Assembly (NCBI RefSeq): GCF_009498735.1
Contig: NZ_ML762431.1
Span: forward strand, 100,178-164,177
Direction: 5' to 3'
Length of the DNA: 64,000 bases
Source: Gracilibacillus oryzae
Lineage (GTDB): Bacteria; Bacillota; Bacilli; Bacillales; Amphibacillaceae
Within the stretch, counting starts at the first letter, position 1. Every line of letters starts with the position of its first letter. The notes under the pieces are model-generated. The model was not told the origin of the DNA, searched no databases, and saw only the letters and a program-made list of their open reading frames with translations. Made by a program: the position numbers and the translations under genes. Of the stretch, positions 8,433-14,822 are shown piece by piece.

Positions 8433-9161
8433 ATGGAGAAAAAAGAATTAAACCTTATCGGACACCTGGAGGAATTGCATAAACGAATTATTATCGTATT
8501 GTTAGCCTTTGTCGTCTTTTTTATCACTTCATTTATCTTTGTCCAGGATATCTATAACTGGCTCATCAGGGACTTTAACGGTAAGTTATCTGTTTTAGGA
8601 CCTAGTGATATTTTATGGGTCTATATGATGATTGCCGGTGTCTTTGCAATAGCTGCTACTATTCCTATAATAGCCTATCAAATTTGGAAGTTTATCACTC
8701 CAGCATTAACAAAAGAAGAAAGCAAGCTGACATTAGGTTTTATCCCTGGTTTATTTATCTTGTTTATCTTTGGAATCAGCTTTGGCTATTTCGTATTGTT
8801 TCCCATTGTATTGGAATTTTTACTCACCATTTCTGCCGGTCAATTTAATACCATGTTTACAGCAGATAAGTACTTTCTATTTATGCTGAATTTAAGCTTA
8901 CCATTGGGATTCCTTTTTGAGATGCCATTGTTAGTTATGTTTTTAACCCGCTTAGGTGTACTTAACCCAGTTAGATTGGCAAAGGCGAGGAAACTCTCCT
9001 ATTTCTCACTCGTTATCATATCTGTTTTAATAACCCCTCCTGATTTTATTTCAGATATATTAGTAATTGTTCCTTTACTACTCTTATATGAGTTAAGCAT
9101 TCTTATATCCAAGGTCGTTTATAAAAAAAGACTTGCCACGGAAGGAGAGATGCTGGCATAA
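8433..9161 (+). CDS. tatC: Sec-independent translocase subunit TatC
   Basis: A 242-residue, six-helix membrane protein with the TatC N-terminal signature LIGHLEELHKRI, the FIPGLFILFIFGISFGYF helix pair and the conserved segment LGFLFEMPLLV near residue 164. TatC recognises the twin-Arg signal. The ribosome site is AGGAGGCG. The gene closes an operon whose first gene is a Tat substrate, so this is probably a dedicated translocase for the oxidase. Confidence 0.94.
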   Translation: MEKKELNLIGHLEELHKRIIIVLLAFVVFFITSFIFVQDIYNWLIRDFNGKLSVLGPSDILWVYMMIAGVFAIAATIPIIAYQIWKFITPALTKEESKLTLGFIPGLFILFIFGISFGYFVLFPIVLEFLLTISAGQFNTMFTADKYFLFMLNLSLPLGFLFEMPLLVMFLTRLGVLNPVRLAKARKLSYFSLVIISVLITPPDFISDILVIVPLLLLYELSILISKVVYKKRLATEGEMLA

Positions 9162-9230
9162 TATATTTACAGATAATGAGCTTTTAAGAGAGTGTATGTC
9201 AACAAAATTACCTATCTATAGATAATTTAA

Positions 9231-9260
9231 GTCCTCCAAAAAGGAGGGCCCTCTTTTTTT
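9231..9260 (+). terminator. Intrinsic terminator of the oxidase/Tat operon
   Basis: CCTCC pairs with GGAGG, and the GAGGGCCCTC palindrome that follows runs straight into seven T residues. Confidence 0.65.
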
Positions 9261-9291
9261 CTTTCCATTATGTTGATTACCATTGCCGAAT

Positions 9292-9317
9292 TTGCACAGT
9301 ATCGTTTTACTGTGCAA
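9292..9317. repeat. 10-bp perfect inverted repeat
   Basis: TTGCACAGTA and TACTGTGCAA are separated by six bases. It lies downstream of tatC, not beside a recognised promoter. Confidence 0.6.
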
Positions 9318-9343
9318 TAAATCAATCTGTGAAGTGCTTGGAT

Positions 9344-9378
9344 TTGCGTCTGAAATTTGCACGAAAAAAAAGACGCAA
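9344..9378. repeat. 8-bp inverted repeat with A-rich loop
   Basis: TTGCGTCT and AGACGCAA are 19 bases apart. It starts 26 bases after the previous palindrome and shares the TTGC(A/G) start. Confidence 0.45.
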
Positions 9379-9500
9379 TCATTTACTGCGATCGCGCCAA
9401 TTGTTTAATAACTTCGAAACATACAGTATTATTTAAGTAGATATTTATATTTAATAATTATAATTTTGATTGTTTTCCATAATAAATATTTCAGTAACTA

Positions 9501-10367
9501 CTATTTCAACTTTCCGCCAAATACCGGCATTACACTTGCCTCACCGTAATCTTTGATGGTTTCCACATTTTTCAAGAATTCCATATCCTCTTCTGAAATA
9601 ATGAAATCCATTTCTGCATTATTTTTCATATGTTCCGGATTTGCAGTTTTAGGCAACGGAAGAAGACCAAGCTGTAAATCATAACGAATACTTAATTGAG
9701 GTACAGAAACTCCGTATTTTTCTGCGATGTTTACAACTTTTTGATTTTTAAACAATTCCCCGTGGGCAATCGGTGAATAAGCTTCCACAAGAATGCCTTG
9801 TTCTTGAGTATATTCAATCAACTCTTTCGTTGTATTACTTATATGAACCAAAATCTGATTTACCATTGGTTTGACTTTACAGCTACTCAAAATGTTATCT
9901 ACATCTTCTTGTTGGAAATTAGACAAACCTATAGCACGAAGTTTTCCTGCTTCGTATGCCTCCTCAAGCGCTCTCCATGCTTCACGGTTTCCTTCAAAGA
10001 AACGATCTTCTTCACCGAAATCCATCCAGGGTTGTGGACTGTGAATAATCATCATATCAATATAATCAAGTCCCATCGCCTCTAGTGATTGATCAATAGC
10101 TGAAACGGCTTCTTCATATGACTTTACTTCCGCAGCAAGTTTTGTAGTGATAAACAGCTCCTCTCTGTTCACACCACAAGCTCTAATTCCCTCACCAACA
10201 CCACTTTCATTAGCATACGCCTGCGCGGTATCTATATGACGATAGCCAATTTTCACAGCATCGACCACTGCCTGCGCGACATCTGCATTTTCTATCATCC
10301 ATGTTCCAAGACCTAATTTTGGTATTTCAATTCCGTTTGATAGCGTATAATTTTCTTTTAAAATCAT
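9501..10367 (-). CDS. Aldo-keto reductase, AKR5 type
   Basis: A 288-residue TIM-barrel NADPH-dependent reductase. The catalytic tetrad is visible: Asp and Tyr in GYRHIDTAQAYANES, Lys in FITTKL and His in MMIIHSPQPW. Residues GLSNFQQED and LPKTANPEHMKNN bind the cofactor. Family members reduce aldehydes and ketones such as methylglyoxal and 2,5-diketogluconate. The start at 10367 is chosen because AAAGGAGATGTTATCT lies directly upstream; a longer frame would overlap the cupin gene. It is 16 bases after the cupin gene and under the same MerR regulator. Confidence 0.9.
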   Translation of the reverse strand: MILKENYTLSNGIEIPKLGLGTWMIENADVAQAVVDAVKIGYRHIDTAQAYANESGVGEGIRACGVNREELFITTKLAAEVKSYEEAVSAIDQSLEAMGLDYIDMMIIHSPQPWMDFGEEDRFFEGNREAWRALEEAYEAGKLRAIGLSNFQQEDVDNILSSCKVKPMVNQILVHISNTTKELIEYTQEQGILVEAYSPIAHGELFKNQKVVNIAEKYGVSVPQLSIRYDLQLGLLPLPKTANPEHMKNNAEMDFIISEEDMEFLKNVETIKDYGEASVMPVFGGKLK

Positions 10368-10383
10368 AGATAACATCTCCTTT

Positions 10384-10791
10384 TTATAATTTATTATAGG
10401 TTTCATCATCGACAGGTTCTAACCACTCCGGTGTACCTGCAGTGATTGCAATATGTTCAAACCAGCTGTCTTTTGCAGCACCATGCCAGTGTTTTACACC
10501 ATCATGAGTTACAATAACATCACCCGCTTTCAAGAATTGAGCAGACTTTCCTTCTTCCTGATACCAGCCTTCCCCACCAGTTACCAGTAATATTTGATAG
10601 CCATCATGATGGATATGCCAGTTATTTCTGCATCCTGGTTCAAAGGTTACATTGCCCACACCAACATTCACAGCTGGATCGGAAACCAGACCTTTAAGAT
10701 AACTTTGTCCAACAAAATATTGTGCAAATGCTTCATTTTTTTCTCCCGCTGGAAAAATAACACCATCTTTTACTTCTTCATGTTTTACCAT
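10384..10791 (-). CDS. Cupin domain protein
   Basis: A 135-residue single-domain cupin. The first cupin motif reads WHIHHDGYQILLVTGGEGWY near residue 60 and the second DGVKHWHGAA near residue 98, giving the usual His/Glu-type metal site. Similar small cupins often accompany aldo-keto reductases and carboxymuconolactone-decarboxylase-like proteins in aldehyde-stress regulons. The substrate is unknown. It is the middle gene of a MerR, cupin, reductase operon. Confidence 0.85.
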   Translation of the reverse strand: MVKHEEVKDGVIFPAGEKNEAFAQYFVGQSYLKGLVSDPAVNVGVGNVTFEPGCRNNWHIHHDGYQILLVTGGEGWYQEEGKSAQFLKAGDVIVTHDGVKHWHGAAKDSWFEHIAITAGTPEWLEPVDDETYNKL

Positions 10792-10880
10792 TCTAGCTCC
10801 TCCAATATAATTTATTTTCTCATTAAATTACTTGCACTGGCGGACTACAATCCTGAGTCAAGCCGTTTATCTATATTTTT

Positions 10881-11300
10881 TCAGATATCTTCATCGTTCC
10901 TTTTCTTCTGTACAAATGTTTCATATAAGTCTGCCGCTTTGTTTTTCTCTAAATTGCTTTGGTAAAAATCAATTTTTGTATTAACTAACTCGAGGTTCTT
11001 TTTATAAGTTTCAAGCTTTTCCATTACTTTAGCACGGTGGTTAATAAGAATTTCCAGAAGTTCAGTAATACCAGCTTCACCTAATTCCCATGACGTCGTA
11101 TATCTTTTTAAATCTTCCAAAGACATACCCGTTTCTTTCATATGCAGGATAAATTCTGCCCACAACTTGTGTTCTTCTGTATAATATCGAATATTGTTAC
11201 CACTTCGCTCTGGTACAACCAATCCTTCTTTTTCGTAATATCTCAACGTATGCTCACTAATACCTATCGCTTTAGATAACTCACCAATACGGTACTTCAT
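10881..11300 (-). CDS. MerR family regulator, AdhR-like
   Basis: The 139-residue protein has the MerR DNA-binding region (YRIGELSKAIGISEHTLRYYEKEGL) and a long dimerisation helix. It lacks a large ligand domain and has a single Cys-free short C-terminus. AdhR-type MerR proteins respond to reactive aldehydes and activate dehydrogenase or reductase genes. It is the first gene of the operon and sits directly after a classical MerR operator, so it probably autoregulates along with the cupin and reductase. Confidence 0.88.
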   Translation of the reverse strand: MKYRIGELSKAIGISEHTLRYYEKEGLVVPERSGNNIRYYTEEHKLWAEFILHMKETGMSLEDLKRYTTSWELGEAGITELLEILINHRAKVMEKLETYKKNLELVNTKIDFYQSNLEKNKAADLYETFVQKKRNDEDI

Positions 11301-11341
11301 CGTATATCACCTCACTTTAAAGACAATGTATTGATAGATAA

Positions 11342-11372
11342 ATCATATTACTTAGAGTTAACTCTAAGTCAA
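11342..11372 (-). promoter_or_regulatory. MerR-type promoter/operator with 19-bp spacer
   Basis: On the minus strand TTGACT and TATGAT are 19 bp apart. The spacer contains the perfect 20-bp palindrome ACTTAGAGTTAACTCTAAGT (11350-11369), an arrangement like that of AdhR-type operators. It reads into the MerR gene starting at 11300. Confidence 0.88.
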
Positions 11373-11464
11373 TACATTATTTACTTTTTTTATACTTAAA
11401 CAAATCGTCATACCTATTTGGCCATTCTGCTGCAACGAAAAGAATTAGATCTCTTATTTATCGA

Positions 11465-11515
11465 TAAAAAAGCGACTTTTCAGAAGTTTTACCAACTAAT
11501 GAAAAATCGCTTTTA
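11465..11515 (-). terminator. Intrinsic terminator of the small ORF 11577-11732
   Basis: On the minus strand AAAAGCGATTTTTC and GAAAAGTCGCTTTT pair and six T residues follow. A second 8-bp hairpin (ATTACACT/AGTGTAAT, 11549-11575) lies between it and the ORF. Confidence 0.65.
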
Positions 11516-11576
11516 TGTTTTACCATATCAGGTTTAAAGAGTTATCACATTACACTTTAAAAAGGAGAGTGTAATA

Positions 11577-11732
11577 TTAGAATAGGAAGCAAACAGTCTC
11601 TATATCAATGTTTTGCTGATTTTTTATGTAACATCTTGAACGTGGAGAAATCACCGTATTATTCCTCTGAACAAGGGCGCTTTTAATTTTGTCTTTCTTT
11701 AATATTTTTTCAAAATCAGTTAAAGACTTCAT
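11577..11732 (-). CDS. Unrecognised 51-residue peptide
   Basis: The ORF starts MKSLTDFEKILKKDKIKSAL, a charged leader-like helix, and ends RCYIKNQQNIDIETVCFLF with two Cys eleven residues apart. GGGAGATGCCCTGGCAA precedes the ATG, and a terminator follows the stop. A 30-bp element at 11802-11831 matches that upstream of the Cys-rich peptide at 4724-4828. This is not a known family to me; a secreted or modified peptide is possible. Confidence 0.42.
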   Translation of the reverse strand: MKSLTDFEKILKKDKIKSALVQRNNTVISPRSRCYIKNQQNIDIETVCFLF

Positions 11733-11801
11733 TTGCCAGGGCATCTCCCTTATTCATTAATCCAAAATATCTTTTCTTTTTTAACTTTCAATCCAATATA
11801 T

Positions 11802-11831
11802 GTATAATTTTACCACGGATTCCTGACCTGT
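11802..11831 (-). promoter_or_regulatory. 30-bp element shared by two small ORFs, copy 2
   Basis: It matches 4854-4883 at 24 of 30 positions, with the last 12 bases (GTAAAATTATAC on the minus strand) identical. It lies about 70 bases before the small ORF. Confidence 0.45.
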
Positions 11832-12023
11832 TGTTGTATAAAATGATAGCTTCATAATAATAATTACTAGTTATTCTCCGCAGTTAATAGTGCAGCTGGT
11901 TTCAGCAAGGGTTAAAGCGTGAGAGGTTGGAATTAAATAGAGTTTGTTCATCAATTAGGTAGTTCCGGAGAGCAAGATTGAAGTTTAAACAGGTTTTATT
12001 TTTCAATCAGTAAATGGGCTAAA

Positions 12024-12298
12024 ATGACTCGTCAACGTGCCAGGATAGTGCAAAAGCAAACAACACATATATTGTATATGAAAAAAACGGTAAACTCGTA
12101 AAAGAATTCCCTAATGGTGATATTGTTCCTCTAAAAAAGATGGTGAATCTTAATACAAAACCACAAACCTATATTTTTCGTGTTTGCGGGTAATAACGGA
12201 GTGGTAAAAGCACATTGCGGAGCCTTATAATTGGTAAGATCGATTTTGATATCAATATTGATCCAGATGCTATATCATTTAAATCATTAGAAGGTTAA
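12024..12298 (+). pseudogene. Frameshifted remnant of a zeta-toxin-like ATPase and its small partner
   Basis: One frame reads YIVYEKNGKLVKEFPNG, typical of small proteins found before zeta-type toxins. A little downstream FAGNNG appears in one frame and SGKSTLRSLIIGK with DINIDPDAI in another, so a single-base loss splits a P-loop. A Walker A followed by NIDPDAIA-like residues is characteristic of zeta toxin/predicted ABC-type ATPase proteins. Only about 40 residues of the ATPase survive before a stop. Confidence 0.55.
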
Positions 12299-12875
12299 TA
12301 AAAGGTAACGTTCATTCCCATTAACGGTATACTCTCTCTATCAGAAAAACAAAGTTATTTCTTAATAACTTTCATAATTAAGCTGACTATAACTGAAAGA
12401 ATCGTATGGGATGACGACAATGTACATTTATATTTAAGTTCAAACACTATTGTGACCGTCAAGTAAAATGATACAGTTATTGCTCAAATAAATGACAATG
12501 ACACATTTAATTGGAAATTTGATTAAAACCTACCGTGATCTATATGACGAATAATTCATACACGCAGTATTAAAAAATAATAAAAAGAGCCTATACAACA
12601 AGTAATGTATAAAAACTTGCATAATTCCAGCTCTTTCTTTTATTTCTTTGTTTAAGTAAAGCACCCGTTACTTTAAGTACACTAATTCACAATCCAAATT
12701 ATAATTTTAACATAAATTGCCAATACCTTAGCTATTTATCAGAGGAATTAGCTAAGGTATTAGGGAGTTGTTCTGCTAAATAATGAAGTTGGCACAAATT
12801 TATGTCATCTTGGTAAAATAAGTGCCAAATAAGGAGCCATTTTTCTTTCTTTTTTGTAGATAAACATTGTTAAAC
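12299..12875. other. Decayed, gene-free stretch
   Basis: Short open pieces such as ERIVWDDDNVHLYLSSN on the plus strand suggest further gene debris, but there is no start or conserved motif. A weak GAGC/GCTC hairpin lies near 12590-12640. Confidence 0.4.
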
Positions 12876-12920
12876 CAACAAAAATTAGCAATCCATTTTA
12901 TATGCTAATTGGATTGCTAA
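12876..12920 (-). terminator. Terminator of the Crp/Fnr gene operon
   Basis: TTAGCAATCCA and TGGATTGCTAA form an 11-bp perfect stem around 14 bases. On the minus strand TTTTTGTTGG follows. Confidence 0.75.
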
Positions 12921-12992
12921 AAGGTTTGTTATTTTATGTTTTGTACTATTAAACTTAACCCGTTAGATGATGGCACGCTACTCTGCTTATAT

Positions 12993-13700
12993 TTATTCAG
13001 TATGAAGTAACAATTGATCTAAATCCATTATTTTAATTTTCTTTTTCGGTAACTGTTTAATCAATCCAAGTTCATCTAGAGTAGTAAATTTACGGCTGAT
13101 TGTTTCTGGTGTGGTACCAAGATACGAGGCTAAATCCTTTTTGGACATTGGTAAGATAATCGTTGGACTATTGCCACTTCCCTTTTCAACATTCTCAGCT
13201 AAAAAGGATATAATGCGGGTTTCTACATTTTCAATCGCTACTTGTGTGGTTTGTTTTTCAGAATCCTTCAAACGCATCGTTACTTCTGACAGTATTTTTA
13301 ATGAGATCTGCGGATATTCCACCAAATACTTCTGTAAATCCTCTCGTTTAATTAAACAAATGGATGTATTTTGTAGTGCTTCCGCATAATTCTCATGAAT
13401 ACTTCCAGGTTGGAAAATGGCGACTTCACCTGTAAAATCACCAGGATTTAAAATGCGAACAAGTTGTTCTTTTCCAGAATCCGATAAGCGGTAAATCCGA
13501 GCCTTACCTGAATTGATAATATATAAGGTATCATCTTCCTCATCTGCACGGAATAACATTTCCCCTTTTTGCAGATGAAGTGTCTTGGCAGATTCCGCAA
13601 TCAAATCCATTTGTGAGTCTTCCAGATGGTTGAAAATGGGAACGATACGAATACATTCTGCATGTCCATGTTGGTGATGACAACATTGGTTTTGTTCCAA
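12993..13700 (-). CDS. Crp/Fnr family regulator with Cys/His-rich N-terminus
   Basis: A 235-residue regulator. Residues 1-17 contain CCHHQHGHAEC, a possible metal or Fe-S ligand cluster. Residues 20-140 form the cyclic-nucleotide-binding-like beta barrel and residues 165-225 the Crp-type helix-turn-helix (SKKDLASYLGTTPETISRKF). The recognition-helix pattern ETISR fits TTGAT..ATCAA sites, and two such sites stand before the operons here. Start is TTG, five bases after GGGAGAGG. It is the last gene of the HMA/Ric unit, implying autoregulation. Oxygen, NO or metal sensing is inferred. Confidence 0.88.
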   Translation of the reverse strand: MEQNQCCHHQHGHAECIRIVPIFNHLEDSQMDLIAESAKTLHLQKGEMLFRADEEDDTLYIINSGKARIYRLSDSGKEQLVRILNPGDFTGEVAIFQPGSIHENYAEALQNTSICLIKREDLQKYLVEYPQISLKILSEVTMRLKDSEKQTTQVAIENVETRIISFLAENVEKGSGNSPTIILPMSKKDLASYLGTTPETISRKFTTLDELGLIKQLPKKKIKIMDLDQLLLHTE

Positions 13701-13764
13701 AATAACCTCTCCCTTTTATAAAAAGCCTAAGAGGGCATCTTAGGCTTCCTTTCTATTCACTCGA

Positions 13765-13998
13765 TTAAGCAGGTTTTACCTTTGATTTGACAACAGGATA
13801 TCCTAAGTCTTCAATTGCCTTTTCGATATCGTTAATAGCGACTGCTTCTGAATCAAAATCTACTTTTACTTTACTAGCATTTAACATTACTTTCAAGCTA
13901 TCTTGATTCACACCGTTTATTCCTTTCACCGCATTTTCAATCTTTTGGAGACAAGATGGGCAAGATAAGGTTTCTAATTGAATCGTTGCTTTTTGCAT
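13765..13998 (-). CDS. Heavy-metal-associated (HMA) domain protein, copy B
   Basis: A 77-residue CopZ-like ferredoxin-fold protein with the metal site LSCPSC at residues 11-16. Usual family motif is MxCxxC. It is 68/77 identical to the protein at 14397-14630, so the two arose by duplication around the intervening gene. It probably carries a soft metal ion in the cytosol, to the P-type ATPase or to a sensor. The ribosome site is AAGGGGGAAATG. Confidence 0.85.
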   Translation of the reverse strand: MQKATIQLETLSCPSCLQKIENAVKGINGVNQDSLKVMLNASKVKVDFDSEAVAINDIEKAIEDLGYPVVKSKVKPA

Positions 13999-14063
13999 AA
14001 ATCATTTCCCCCTTCATTTTTTAACGACCGTAAACCAATTTATTCTTTTGTTTTTGAGTTACT

Positions 14064-14363
14064 TTAAGCCTGATATGCTTTATCTACTTCTGATAACATC
14101 TCGAATGTGCCTGCATACGTTTCACATACATCTCCAGGAATGGTGTAGTTGTCTGTGATTTTTCGTAATTGAGCAAATTCAGCATCTAAGTCAGGTTTGT
14201 TCGTACCTGCGTCTTTTACTTTTCCACTAATTGTTTCAAACAATTCACGTACTTCAAAGGCTTCTGGGTGATTCTTACCATGGGCCCGTGTAATTGCAGT
14301 GGTGTATAAATCCAGTTTTTCAAAATGGTTGTTTACTACTTCGTTAAATGTTTGTTCAGACAT
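14064..14363 (-). CDS. Ric/DnrN-like protein (putative Fe-S repair related)
   Basis: A 99-residue protein with LDLYTTAITRAHGKNHPE near residue 17 and FEVRELFETISGKV after it. The arrangement resembles the N-terminal part of Ric (DnrN/YtfE-related) Fe-S cluster repair proteins, which contain a di-iron hemerythrin-like fold. At 99 residues it is less than half the usual Ric length, so it would be a one-domain version. Its place between two HMA proteins and beside an Fnr-type regulator fits a redox or NO response. The assignment is tentative. Confidence 0.5.
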   Translation of the reverse strand: MSEQTFNEVVNNHFEKLDLYTTAITRAHGKNHPEAFEVRELFETISGKVKDAGTNKPDLDAEFAQLRKITDNYTIPGDVCETYAGTFEMLSEVDKAYQA

Positions 14364-14396
14364 TATTCGTTCCCTCTTTCTTGTGATTTTTTGGTC

Positions 14397-14630
14397 TTAG
14401 GCAGATTTTACTTTTGATTTGACGACTGGATATCCTAAGTCTTCAATGGCTTTTTCGATATCGTTAATGGTGATCGTTTCTGAATCAAAATCTACTTTTA
14501 CTTTACTGGCATTAAATAATACTTTTAAGCTATCTTGATTAACCCCGTTTAATCCTTTCACCGCATTTTCAATCTTTTGCATACAAGATGGACAAGATAA
14601 TGTTTCTAATTGAATAACTGCTTTTTGCAT
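14397..14630 (-). CDS. Heavy-metal-associated (HMA) domain protein, copy A
   Basis: A 77-residue HMA protein with LSCPSC at residues 11-16, nine substitutions from the copy at 13765-13998. It is the first gene of a four-gene unit (HMA, Ric-like, HMA, Crp/Fnr) transcribed from the FNR-box promoter at 14695-14736. An AGGAGAAATAATTC site precedes the ATG. Role as for copy B: cytosolic metal chaperone, inferred. Confidence 0.87.
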   Translation of the reverse strand: MQKAVIQLETLSCPSCMQKIENAVKGLNGVNQDSLKVLFNASKVKVDFDSETITINDIEKAIEDLGYPVVKSKVKSA

Positions 14631-14694
14631 GAATTATTTCTCCTTTCATCTTATCTTTGATTTTTTTGTTTTCCCTCTTCTTCTTTACAATTTA

Positions 14695-14736
14695 AGTATA
14701 GTTCAGGTTCAACGAAATGAAATTGATGCAAATCAA
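14695..14736 (-). promoter_or_regulatory. FNR-box promoter for the HMA/Ric/Crp operon
   Basis: A perfect FNR-type box TTGATGCAAATCAA lies at 14723-14736 and a -10 TATACT at 14700-14695. The box centre is 34.5 bases from the far edge of the -10, which puts it near -41.5, the class II activator position. Confidence 0.85.
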
Positions 14737-14743
14737 GTTTTAA

Positions 14744-14790
14744 GAAAAAGTAGGGGAGTATTTTGTTCTTCCTACCTGAATACTTCCCCT
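14744..14790 (-). terminator. Terminator of the P-type ATPase gene
   Basis: On the minus strand GGGGAAGTATT and AATACTCCCC pair, then TACTTTTTCTT follows. It separates the ATPase transcript from the HMA operon promoter. Confidence 0.65.
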
Positions 14791-14822
14791 TTATCATTCA
14801 TCAAGACTGGTTTCTATTAAAA

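Noticed and set aside
10384..10409. Longer N-terminus of the aldo-keto reductase beginning at 10409
   Set aside because: It overlaps the cupin gene and lacks a ribosome site; the ATG at 10367 has AAAGGAG at good spacing and starts at the usual family position.
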